Origin: an uncultured Novosphingobium sp.
GTDB taxonomy: Bacteria > Pseudomonadota > Alphaproteobacteria > Sphingomonadales > Sphingomonadaceae
Reading direction: 5' to 3'
DNA: 45,221 bases
NCBI GenBank assembly: GCA_946886365.1
Contig: CAMPIM010000013.1
Location: 1-45,221 of the forward strand
Of the stretch, positions 23,511 through 31,568 are shown piece after piece. Both the position numbers and the translations under genes were made by a program. The notes beneath the pieces were generated by a model. That model did not search any database. It was not told where the DNA came from and was given only the letters and a program-made list of their open reading frames with translations. Position 1 is the first letter of the stretch; the number at the start of each line of letters is the position of its first letter.

Positions 23511-23960
23511 ACGCTTTCTGGATCATGGCCACCAGCTCCTTTCTCAACCATCTTTGAGCTCTAGAAACCGGAAAGTAGCTGCCGGTGCGCAGCTTGGGAA
23601 GCCTCAGGTTGAGCGTGCCAGCCTAGGTATCCAGACTGCGGTCAGGGTAGCCATTGCGCGAGGTGGCGCGATCGCCGCTGCGTTCGTGCCGACCGGCGCC
23701 GGTCAGGCCTTCGGCATCGGCCGCCATGCTCAGCTGAAGGACGTTCTCAGCGATCATGCGCAACTAATCAGGATCGCCGCTCTTCGCAGAGAGCTCTTCG
23801 ATCATAGTCTGTCTCCGGTCATCGGGATCAACTCCTCGGTCGGTGTGAAGTGTGGAAACTCCACCATGCCGATGAGCCCGGCGGCCACCTGAGCCACCGC
23901 GCTTTGGGGGCATGCCCCACCCCAAAAACACACCGTCTCCTACACCGGAAATTACACCAT
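23511..23960 (-). mobile_element. IS256-family insertion sequence fragment with broken transposase
   Basis: Minus-strand frames give the N-terminal third of an IS256/Mutator transposase: MIEELSAKSGDPD, stop, LRMIAENVLQLSMAADAEGLTGAGRHERSGDRATSRNGYPDRSLDT, stop, AGTLNLRLPKLRTGSYFP, then a frameshifted KMVEKELVAMIQKAW. Two in-frame TAG codons and at least one frameshift make it dead. The outer end near 23931-23958 (CACCGGAAATTACACC) looks like the terminal inverted repeat of this family. The inner end is fused directly to the kpsC tail at about 23510, with the rest of the element missing. It ends about 55 bp before kpsF. Confidence 0.75.
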
Positions 23961-24014
23961 CTCCGCGGACGCTGACCTTGCCTGCGCGTGGGACCACGAT
24001 TATAGGCCGACGGG

Positions 24015-25022
24015 ATGCGTATACAGCCTGATCAGTATCTCCAGTCGCAAGACAATCTATCGACTCTCGATCTGATTGAAAGAGGTCGCGCGGTCGTTCA
24101 AATTGAAGCGCGCGCGCTTGATCGACTGGCTAAGGAGATGGACGCTCCATTCGCCGAGGCCGTCAAAATCATTATCGCTTCAAAAATGCGCGTAGTGGTC
24201 ACCGGAATGGGCAAATCCGGCCACATTGGCCGAAAGATTGCAGCCACACTGGCCGCCACTGGAACGCCTGCCATTTTCATACACCCGGCAGAAGCGGCGC
24301 ACGGCGATCTGGGGATGTTGGTACCCGGCGATGTTCTAATCGTAATGTCCAACTCGGGCGACACGGCCGAATTGCGGGCGATCATGGCCTACGCGAAGTC
24401 GTTAGGCTGCAACATCATTGGAATTGCCTCGAGGGTGGATTCCGCGGTCATGCGGTCTGCAACCGTGCGCCTGGTGCTACCCGACGCACGGGAAGCCTGC
24501 CCGGCCAATATCGCGCCAACCACTTCGACGACCATGACGCTGGCACTCGGTGACGCGCTGGCCGTGGCGGTAATGGGCGTGCGTGGCATTTCGCGCGAAG
24601 CCTTGCAGACACTGCATCCGGGCGGATCAATCGGTCGCCGACTGGCCCTAGTGTCCGAGTTCATGCGCACAGGCGATGCCTTGCCGCTCGTCACTGCCGA
24701 TTGCCCGATGCGTGAAGCGCTGGTGACCATGACCACCAAGAGCCTTGGGATTGCGGGCGTCATGGATGATGATGGCGGACTGATTGGCGTCATCACCGAT
24801 GGCGATTTGCGCCGGCATGTGGACCATTTGCTCACTTCCGCAGCGCGCGACGTGATGTCTGTCCGACCCCGAACCATTAGCGTGGACAAGCGGGCTACCG
24901 ACGCCCTTCTTCTTCTGTCGAAAGAACGGGTTACAGCGTTGTTCGTGGTGGAATCGCATGCTCCGGACCGGCCCATCGGGATCGTGCACATCCACGATCT
25001 CACCGGGGCCGGAGCTGCGTGA
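24015..25022 (+). CDS. kpsF: Arabinose-5-phosphate isomerase KpsF/KdsD
   Basis: 335 residues. An SIS domain (about 40-190) carries VVVTGMGKSGHIGRKIAATLAATGTPAIFIHPAEAAHGDLGM and VLIVMSNSGDTAEL, followed by APTTSTTMTLALGDALA. Two CBS domains complete it (about 215-330; DCPMREALVTMTTKSLGIAGVMDDDG and VITDGDLRRHV). It converts ribulose-5-phosphate to arabinose-5-phosphate, the first committed precursor of Kdo, in the cytoplasm. A capsule-linked paralogue supplies Kdo for the lipid linker. First gene of the long plus-strand export/assembly operon; its stop overlaps the next start (GTGA). The active-site histidine region HPGGSIGRR is present. Confidence 0.93.
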   Translation: MRIQPDQYLQSQDNLSTLDLIERGRAVVQIEARALDRLAKEMDAPFAEAVKIIIASKMRVVVTGMGKSGHIGRKIAATLAATGTPAIFIHPAEAAHGDLGMLVPGDVLIVMSNSGDTAELRAIMAYAKSLGCNIIGIASRVDSAVMRSATVRLVLPDAREACPANIAPTTSTTMTLALGDALAVAVMGVRGISREALQTLHPGGSIGRRLALVSEFMRTGDALPLVTADCPMREALVTMTTKSLGIAGVMDDDGGLIGVITDGDLRRHVDHLLTSAARDVMSVRPRTISVDKRATDALLLLSKERVTALFVVESHAPDRPIGIVHIHDLTGAGAA

Positions 25023-26272
25023 GCCTCATGTTAAGCGGCGCTCACCTAGTTAAGAGGATCGGATCAAAGATGCCCGTGATCGGGACTCATAAATCGCTGC
25101 GTTCCCCAACCCGGGTTCTGAAAGCCGCCACCGCCATGAGTTTGGCCTTGGTGGTTTGCGGCTGTACTATATCATCCGGCCGCGGACCGATGGCCTCGAA
25201 GATCGTTTCGGAAGCGGGGCAGCACGAAAATTCCCCGGACGATTACTACATCGTCGATTTTTCCGATGCCGTAACCGATGTTCTGGCCACAGCGCCAACG
25301 GCAAGCCTCAGCGCCAGTTTCGGGACGCAACCCCCACCGCCACGTCTCGTGCTCGGTACGGGCGACACACTGGACGTCTCGATCTTCGAAAGCGCTCCAG
25401 GCGGACTATTCTCACCGCCCGTGGATGGCATCACGACCGGATCACAGCAGATAAACCTGCCGAAGCAGGTGATCGACCAGGCCGGCATGATCGAAGTACC
25501 CTATGCCGGTCGCATCCGCGCCGCCGGGCGGACACCTGCCGAGCTGGCCAAAGTAATCGAGCAGTCGCTCGCCAACCGCGCGATCGAACCGCAGGTCATG
25601 GTCAGCGCCGTCGACACTACCGCAAATACCGCAACCGTGCTGGGCGATGTCAGTTCCACTGGACGCATCCGATTGAGCATTGCCGGTGATCGTATTCTGA
25701 CCGTTCTGGCAAACGCAGGCGTACATGGGTCGGAGACAGAAACTGTCGTCAGGCTGGTGAGGAACGGGGTGGTGCAAACCGTGCCACTTACTACGATGGT
25801 CAACGCATCGTCGGAGAACGTCTATGTCTATCCGGGCGATACGATCTTCGTGTTGAAGCAGCCCCAAATATTCAATGCGATGGGCGCCGTCAGCAAGCCG
25901 GGCCAGTATCCGATCGGCTTTTCAACTCAGACCGTCGCCGGGGCGGTATCGCTCGCTGGTGGCCTTAACGACAATGTCGCCGATGCGGGCGGCGTGTTCA
26001 TGTTCCGCTTCGTACCAGTGGAAGTGGCGCGCAAGCTGATACCCTCGCAAACTCAGTTCAACGAAACCAGCGCGGGCGTGCCGGTGGTTTTCCGCATCCG
26101 CTTTTCTGACCCACATTCGTTTTTCTGGCTCCAGAAAGTTCCCGTCCGTAACGAGGATCTGATCTATGTTGCCAACTCGGTGTCGGTCGAACTGCAAAAG
26201 TTTATTGGGCTTGCATCACAGATAAGCCTGGTTGGCCTCAGGACCACGCAGATACGAAAAGCACTGGATTAG
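25019..26272 (+). CDS. kpsD: Polysaccharide export outer-membrane lipoprotein (KpsD/Wza-like)
   Basis: 417 residues from GTG 25019, or fewer from ATG 25070, which places the signal closer to the start. A lipoprotein signal is visible: LKAATAMSLALVVCGC with a VCGC lipobox. The polysaccharide-export domain starts LVLGTGDTLDVSIFES and includes QAGMIEVPYAGRIRAAGRTPAELAKVIEQSL. Two SLBB-type repeats follow (TATVLGDVSSTGRIRL and NAMGAVSKPGQYPIGF), then a C-terminal amphipathic segment. It forms the outer-membrane channel that passes the capsule chain to the surface with KpsE. It follows kpsF with a 4-bp overlap. Confidence 0.9.
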   Translation: MSLMLSGAHLVKRIGSKMPVIGTHKSLRSPTRVLKAATAMSLALVVCGCTISSGRGPMASKIVSEAGQHENSPDDYYIVDFSDAVTDVLATAPTASLSASFGTQPPPPRLVLGTGDTLDVSIFESAPGGLFSPPVDGITTGSQQINLPKQVIDQAGMIEVPYAGRIRAAGRTPAELAKVIEQSLANRAIEPQVMVSAVDTTANTATVLGDVSSTGRIRLSIAGDRILTVLANAGVHGSETETVVRLVRNGVVQTVPLTTMVNASSENVYVYPGDTIFVLKQPQIFNAMGAVSKPGQYPIGFSTQTVAGAVSLAGGLNDNVADAGGVFMFRFVPVEVARKLIPSQTQFNETSAGVPVVFRIRFSDPHSFFWLQKVPVRNEDLIYVANSVSVELQKFIGLASQISLVGLRTTQIRKALD

Positions 26273-26330
26273 CACCGCCAAACCCCGAACTCTCTGCGCA
26301 CCTAACGCCTACACCTCGAAGGATCTGAAC

Positions 26331-27278
26331 ATGTCGATATGGTTGATCGGAGCGGGTTCGATGGCAGCACTCTATGCTGCGGTCCTCGCTCAGATGGGGC
26401 AGGAAACCACCGTTATTGCGACAAGTCCCGTCCGAGCACAACCGCTGGCCTCGAGCCACGACATGCGCTTCTATGACAAGGGTCTGGAGGCCGCACTAGT
26501 CGAACTGCCATTGCCTGACGCCGCAATTGTTGCTCTGCCCGTTGACAAGCTCGCCGCTGCGGCGGAACGCCTCGCAACAGCGGGTGTACGCCGCGTACTG
26601 GTCGAAAAACCGGGTTGCTTGACCGGTTCAGAATTGGGGCCGGTTGTCGATGCGGCGGATCGCAGCGGCTCCTTCGTGGCTATCGCGTATAACCGGCGCT
26701 TTTTCGCGTCGGTAATCGAAGCGCGGCGCAGAATCGAAACCGCCGGGGGAGCATTGTCTTGCGTGTTCGAATTCTGCGAGGATGTTCAGCGGATCGGCGC
26801 CCTGCCCACCCCTGAAGCAATCAAACAGAACTGGGTTCTGGCCAACAGCAGTCACGTCATTGACCTAGCCTTCCACCTATGCGGGATGCCATCTCACTGG
26901 ACAACCCAGACGACAGGGCAACTGTCTTGGCATGATCGCGGCGCCGATTTCCGGGGCATGGGTGAGACGGTCCGCGGCACTCGCTTTTCCTATTATGCGG
27001 ATTGGCGCGGTCCGGGGCGCTGGGGTCTGGAAATCGTGCTACCCGACGAGCGGCTGATCTTGCGCCCTATGGAAAAGCTGGCCGTGATGCCCCGGGGCCG
27101 CTTCGAGGCGGAGGCTGTCGAGATCGACGATACACTGGATGGCCGGTTCAAACCGGGGCTCTATGCCCAAATCCGTGCCATCCTTCAGGAAGTGCCGGAC
27201 GCCAATCTGGTGACGGCGCGCCAACAGCTCGAAGCCGTCACGTCGATCTACGATCGCATCGCGGGTTATCAGGGGTAA
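26331..27278 (+). CDS. Gfo/Idh/MocA-type oxidoreductase (first of two)
   Basis: 315 residues from the ATG at 26331, preceded by GAAGGA. The Rossmann start SIWLIGAGSMAALYAAVLAQMGQETTVIA and the conserved VEKPGCL (Lys of the EKP motif, about 95) and AYNRRFF identify the family. The C-terminal substrate domain includes NSSHVIDLAFHLCGMP. These enzymes oxidise or reduce sugar nucleotides and related sugars with NAD(P). Placement between kpsD and kpsE suggests it makes a component of this capsule, possibly a modified nonulosonic acid or another residue. No specific substrate can be read from the sequence. It is followed seven bases later by a second member. Confidence 0.78.
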   Translation: MSIWLIGAGSMAALYAAVLAQMGQETTVIATSPVRAQPLASSHDMRFYDKGLEAALVELPLPDAAIVALPVDKLAAAAERLATAGVRRVLVEKPGCLTGSELGPVVDAADRSGSFVAIAYNRRFFASVIEARRRIETAGGALSCVFEFCEDVQRIGALPTPEAIKQNWVLANSSHVIDLAFHLCGMPSHWTTQTTGQLSWHDRGADFRGMGETVRGTRFSYYADWRGPGRWGLEIVLPDERLILRPMEKLAVMPRGRFEAEAVEIDDTLDGRFKPGLYAQIRAILQEVPDANLVTARQQLEAVTSIYDRIAGYQG

Positions 27279-27285
27279 GCTCAAA

Positions 27286-28296
27286 ATGGCGCAAATCGCA
27301 CTCATCGGCGCGGGTCGAATGGGGTTCCGCTTTCTTCAAGCCATCCGCAAGGTAGGTCACGACGTGGCGATGCTCTTCGACCTTGCCGAAACACCTTACG
27401 CCGTCGCCTGCGACCCCGATCTTGCCGCTCTGCATACACGCGATTTCGCGCAAGTTCTGGCTGCGGAGCTGGGCGCGGTCGCGATCTGTACCACTGCGGA
27501 TTCGCACGTAGCGCTCGCGCGCGAACTCATCGCTGCAGGCAAGACCAGGCTGGTGATCGAAAAACCATTAAGCCAGAGCGTTACCGATGCGGAGGCGCTG
27601 GCCGAACTGGCGCGCCATTCAGGCGTCCGGATCATCGTCAACCATGGGCGGCGTTATTGCGCCAATACCCGACAGTTGAAGGCCATGGATGGCAGCGCGG
27701 ACACTGGTTCGCTTCGTTCTGTGGTAATCAAGATGGGTGGCGGTTCACTGGGCTGCGTTGGCACTCACTGGATTGACCTGTGCAACAACTTGTTCGAAGC
27801 AACGCCGCAACGTGTCTTTGCCGCGTTGAGCGAGGAATCGCCCGCAAACAATCGCGGCCAGCAGTTCTTTGATCCGGGTGGCACCGCAGTGCTGCTCTAT
27901 TCCGGTGGCAGGCGGGCGCTCATTGATCTGGGCGATGATGTCGGCATAGTCGGCGGGGCAGACTTCATTTTCGAGCGCGGCATCGTTTCCTGGACCAGCG
28001 AAGGCGCGGATTGGTCATACCGCCATCGCCGGGCCGAAGACCAGGACAAACCCCTGACACTTTACGGATTACCGCTCGTTGCCGATCAGTTCGAAAGCGT
28101 GCCACCCGACCTGGTCGACTATGCCGCAGCGGCGGTGGCCGATCTGTTCGCGCAGGACGAACCACAAAGCGGTATTGACCGTGCGATCGAAACAATGGAG
28201 GTCTTCGCTGCGATTCGATATTCGGCAAAGCGGGGTCAACCGGTTGTGCTCCCGCTTGAAGCAACGGAACGCCGTGAAATTTATGCGATCCCCTGA
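27286..28296 (+). CDS. Gfo/Idh/MocA-type oxidoreductase (second of two)
   Basis: 336 residues. Rossmann motif AQIALIGAGRMGFRFLQAIRKVGHD, then VAICTTADSHVALARELIAAGKTRLVIEKPLSQSVTDAEAL with the EKP lysine at about 93, and a VNHGRRYC motif. The C-terminal domain has GGGSLGCVGTHWIDLCNNLF, the GTHxxD pattern of this superfamily. It is only distantly similar to its neighbour, so the pair probably catalyses two steps or forms a heteromer rather than being a recent duplication. NAD(P)-dependent sugar oxidoreductase by family; substrate unknown. Ten bases separate it from kpsE. Confidence 0.8.
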   Translation: MAQIALIGAGRMGFRFLQAIRKVGHDVAMLFDLAETPYAVACDPDLAALHTRDFAQVLAAELGAVAICTTADSHVALARELIAAGKTRLVIEKPLSQSVTDAEALAELARHSGVRIIVNHGRRYCANTRQLKAMDGSADTGSLRSVVIKMGGGSLGCVGTHWIDLCNNLFEATPQRVFAALSEESPANNRGQQFFDPGGTAVLLYSGGRRALIDLGDDVGIVGGADFIFERGIVSWTSEGADWSYRHRRAEDQDKPLTLYGLPLVADQFESVPPDLVDYAAAAVADLFAQDEPQSGIDRAIETMEVFAAIRYSAKRGQPVVLPLEATERREIYAIP

Positions 28297-28305
28297 GGCC
28301 TCTTG

Positions 28306-29487
28306 ATGCACGACATGAATGGAGACCAAGGTCGGCCGGAAGCGGCAGATGCATCGGGAATTGTTGCGCGTCTACGGGGTAACCGCGTAACGATAGTGCA
28401 ATGGATCTTCATCGTGATCGTCGTAATCCCGACGACCCTGGCAATGCTATATTCACTCATTACCACCGCTCCTCTTTACGAATCGCAGGCCCAGTTCTCA
28501 GTCGAAGACCGTCAGCAAACGGGGGGTGGAGGAAGTCTTGGCGGTATGCTGGCATCGTTTGGGATTGCCAGTGGCAATGAACCGAGTGCCATCTATGCGT
28601 TGGAGCATTTCCTGCAGTCGGACGACGCCTTGCGCGAACTGGAAGCTTCCTATGGCTTCCGCCGATATTATCGCGCGCCAAACGGAGACTCGGTGTTGCG
28701 TCTTGCCGCAGATGCGAATGAGGATCAGGTGCTGCGATACTACCTGTCGCGCGTGAACGTCCGCATATCCGTGAGCGAGAACATCCTTACGCTGAATGTT
28801 GACGCATTCGACCCCAAGGTCGCACAGGGTATAACCGGGCGCCTGCTGGTAATCTGCGAAAACTTCATCAACCGCATGGGAAACCGGGCCTTGGAAGGGC
28901 AAGTTGCCTTTCGCGAACAGCAGTTGGCTATTGCCCAGGATCGCCTGAGACAGGCGCATGGCGCGGTTGCTGACTGGAGACATCGTAACGGCGTAGTTGA
29001 CCCCACCTCGCAAGCCAAGCTGGTGGAAGGCGTTATCGCTGGATTGGAAGTCGAACTTGCAAAGGCGCGGGCCGATCTGTCGCAGATGTCAATGGGCGAC
29101 AACGCGGAACGTTTCGCCCCACGCATCAAAGCTCTGCGCCAGCGAGAAGCCAGCTTGCAGCAACAGGTAGATGCGAGCAGGGCGCAACTGTCGGGCCGAT
29201 CCATGACCACCGTTGCAAGCCAGCTGGCCGACTATGAACGGCTTGAAGGTGACGTCGACTTTGCTGCGAAGAATCTTGAAATGGCAATGGGAACGCTTAA
29301 TTCCGCGCGGCAGGATGCCTTGCAAAAACACAAATATCTGGTGCGAATTGCGGGTCCCAGTCTTCCGAGCGAACGCTCGTTCCCGCTTCCCATCTTTCAC
29401 ACCTTCATCGTTCTAGTGGCATCGCTGCTCATTTATGGTGTGTCCGTGCTGCTCTATTCGATTCTGCGTGACTACAGGAGCGTCTGA
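28306..29487 (+). CDS. kpsE: Capsule export inner-membrane protein (KpsE/CtrB-like, PCP-3 family)
   Basis: 393 residues from the ATG at 28306. Topology is N-terminal membrane helix (WIFIVIVVIPTTLAMLYSLITT, about 30-52), periplasmic domain with PLYESQAQFSVEDR, a coiled coil (about 200-330, EQQLAIAQDRLRQAHGAVADW and LRQREASLQQQVDASRAQL), the SERSFPLPIFHTFIVLVASLLIYGVSVLLYSI proline-rich C-terminal helix. This is the polysaccharide co-polymerase shape of KpsE, which links the KpsMT transporter to the KpsD channel. Normal length. Confidence 0.92.
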   Translation: MHDMNGDQGRPEAADASGIVARLRGNRVTIVQWIFIVIVVIPTTLAMLYSLITTAPLYESQAQFSVEDRQQTGGGGSLGGMLASFGIASGNEPSAIYALEHFLQSDDALRELEASYGFRRYYRAPNGDSVLRLAADANEDQVLRYYLSRVNVRISVSENILTLNVDAFDPKVAQGITGRLLVICENFINRMGNRALEGQVAFREQQLAIAQDRLRQAHGAVADWRHRNGVVDPTSQAKLVEGVIAGLEVELAKARADLSQMSMGDNAERFAPRIKALRQREASLQQQVDASRAQLSGRSMTTVASQLADYERLEGDVDFAAKNLEMAMGTLNSARQDALQKHKYLVRIAGPSLPSERSFPLPIFHTFIVLVASLLIYGVSVLLYSILRDYRSV

Positions 29488-29490
29488 TCT

Positions 29491-30477
29491 GTGACCCGGA
29501 AGCCATTCATGTGCTTGCGTCGCGCGAGCTTCCCCCTGTTCACTTACACAGCAATGATCGCCGCGGCGTTGTCTGCCTTGGCGGGCGAAGCCACGCCGTC
29601 GTACGCGGCCCCGCGATGTGCCGTGGGACAGGATGCCAATTACCCGTTTCGCATGCTGAACGGGCTGGAAGGGCAGCGCGTTGATGCAACCCACTTGGCT
29701 GTTTATCCTGGATCGGCCGTCGATAACACCGGCTGCGCGCTGCTGAATGTCTATCGCACCATCACGGTAGATATTGACTCACAAGGGCCAGGCGGACGGG
29801 ATGATGTAAGAACGCCGCAGGATATCGCGGCAAACGTCGGCATTGTTGGCGTTGACGCGGGTCGCGCTGGGGCGTCGTATCCCAACGGCCCTTTTCGGGG
29901 CAAGGCTCTGGCTGGCTGGTACTACATCGTTCTTGCCCGCGAAGCGGACGCGACTGCGCCAGTAACGGCTGTTCTGACCCGTCAGCAAAGCTCCCAACGG
30001 ACGGACCAGCCCGGGTCGGCCGGTTTGCCAGAAAGCTATGTGTTCCGTCGGCACCTGCCGATTGCCTACTATTATGATCCAGCGACCGGATTTCGACCCG
30101 TCAATTGTTATGGCTGGCCCAAACCCTTTTGCGAATGGACCCGGGTCTATTCTCCCGATAACTATTTGATCGCGCGCGGGGTGTCCGCGCTGAAATCCCA
30201 GACAATCGATGCAAGCGCGTGGGTTCCGGGGTACGGTCGCATGCTGCGCATGGAGATTGTGCTTCACGGGAATGGTCAGGCTGGGGGGGCCTACGTAAGT
30301 ACGCTAGGCAGATCGGATGGCGAGTTTTTTGCCGGGCATGTCAACAAAAAGGGGGATACGTCAGTCATGCAGGTTGAAATTGCGGCCACGAGCAAGGCCA
30401 CGTTCTCAATCCGTACCGATCCCGGCGTTACAGCTGATATCTATGCTGTAGGGTTCTCGATCGCCCAGCCCAGCTGA
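29491..30477 (+). CDS. Secreted protein of unknown function in the capsule operon
   Basis: 328 residues from GTG 29491. A signal peptide (MTRKPFMCLRRASFPLFTYTAM then an alanine-rich core, cleavage near SYAA at about 40) precedes an exported domain with cysteines (PRCAVGQ, TGCALL, VNCYGWPKPFCEW). Motifs: FRMLNGLEGQRVDATHLAVYPGS, AGWYYIVLAREA, and a C-terminal beta-rich region (ASAWVPGYGRMLRMEIVLHGNG, ATFSIRTDPGVTADIYAVGFSI). I recognise no family. The beta-sandwich look and secretion suggest a carbohydrate- or surface-binding role, but this is a guess. It follows kpsE by three bases and precedes the KpsC-like gene by 20 bases. Confidence 0.75.
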   Translation: MTRKPFMCLRRASFPLFTYTAMIAAALSALAGEATPSYAAPRCAVGQDANYPFRMLNGLEGQRVDATHLAVYPGSAVDNTGCALLNVYRTITVDIDSQGPGGRDDVRTPQDIAANVGIVGVDAGRAGASYPNGPFRGKALAGWYYIVLAREADATAPVTAVLTRQQSSQRTDQPGSAGLPESYVFRRHLPIAYYYDPATGFRPVNCYGWPKPFCEWTRVYSPDNYLIARGVSALKSQTIDASAWVPGYGRMLRMEIVLHGNGQAGGAYVSTLGRSDGEFFAGHVNKKGDTSVMQVEIAATSKATFSIRTDPGVTADIYAVGFSIAQPS

Positions 30478-30497
30478 TTGCGGAAGGCGAATACCAG

Positions 30498-31568
30498 ATG
30501 CGCCGTGCAGCACATTTTTTTGCAGGATGCTTCAGGCAGCCCGTACTGATCTGGCGCGCGATCCAGTTTGCAGCCGTTCTGAAACCCTCGGCGCTGTTCC
30601 AGGTGAAGCGTCGACCGCAGGCGAACTATCGTGCCATTGTTGTTGGACTCGACCAGAAATATTGGACTTGCTTCGATGCGGCCTACCCCGAGTTTGACAA
30701 ACTCTTTGCCGAAAAAGACATTCTGATAGCGGAATTACGGCTGGCCTTGCTGGCAAAACATGTAGCCCTGATCGTTTTTCCGGATTTCCCTCGCCGCCGT
30801 GTCGAGGCTGCAGCTCGAAGGCTGCAGACCGTCGTGTTCGAGGCGACGGCTGCGCCAATTCCTGTGCTTGAACGAAAAGGGGAACTGGCTTTCGGATTTT
30901 CGCTGGACAGCGCCGGCCAGTGGTTGTCACCTACGCGAACAACAGAATTTTCACTTATCCTCGAAACCTTCGATCTTGCCAATCGCCCGGCATTCTGCGC
31001 CGAAGCAAGCGCGCTGACCGAACGCTTCGCCCTGCCGAAGGCAGTATCACCGCGACAATTGATCGTTGCCAATTCCAACATCGCAGATGCGGAGGTGCCC
31101 GGCCTCACCAGAATAGATTCCCCTCCAGACGCATCCGATCCGGATGCGTTGGTGTTCAATGATCACCTTTACGCAGATTGGTGGGAGCCCGAAGTACAGT
31201 CCGCCTTTGTCGAAGCCCTTCGGCGTTGTGACAGCGTGATAGTGCACGACTCGCCGCTCGGCCTACTTGCCGTTCTCGCAGGACGTGACGTTTTTGTTAC
31301 CGGGAAGCCCGTGTGGGCTGGTTTCGGGCTAACCCGGGAAAGCAACTTCATCCACCGCGCGCGAACTCTAACCCGCGCCGAACTGACAGGCATGATCCTT
31401 CTAGTCCTGTCGCGATATGTCGATGAATCCGGCAATCCCGTCGACCCCATGGACGATTGGTCGCTACCCGGCGAAAGTCCGGCATCTTTGGATGAAACTG
31501 CCCTGCCTCATCCACCGGAAACCAAAGCCGCGACGGAACCACCGGCGCTCACGTCATCCGATGAGTGA
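30498..31568 (+). CDS. Single-module KpsC-like capsule protein
   Basis: 356 residues. The N-terminal half is divergent (ANYRAIVVGLDQKYWTCFDAAYPEFDKLF), but the C-terminal half fits a KpsC-type Kdo-transferase module: CDSVIVHDSPLGLLAVLAGRDVFVTGKPVWAGFGLTRE, then FIHRARTLTRAELTGMILLVLSRYVDESGNPVDP, parallel to SxxGFExLLxGKPVxxxGxPFYAGWGLT and YPRYVDP of KpsC. KpsC normally has two such modules in about 670 residues; here there is one. It may transfer a Kdo or another residue, or be a structural partner. A proline-rich tail follows, and the stop overlaps the next gene by eight bases. Confidence 0.65.
   Translation: MRRAAHFFAGCFRQPVLIWRAIQFAAVLKPSALFQVKRRPQANYRAIVVGLDQKYWTCFDAAYPEFDKLFAEKDILIAELRLALLAKHVALIVFPDFPRRRVEAAARRLQTVVFEATAAPIPVLERKGELAFGFSLDSAGQWLSPTRTTEFSLILETFDLANRPAFCAEASALTERFALPKAVSPRQLIVANSNIADAEVPGLTRIDSPPDASDPDALVFNDHLYADWWEPEVQSAFVEALRRCDSVIVHDSPLGLLAVLAGRDVFVTGKPVWAGFGLTRESNFIHRARTLTRAELTGMILLVLSRYVDESGNPVDPMDDWSLPGESPASLDETALPHPPETKAATEPPALTSSDE

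Noticed and set aside
23554..23892. Plus-strand frame of 112 codons between kpsS and kpsF
   Set aside because: It is antisense to a recognisable IS256-family transposase fragment.
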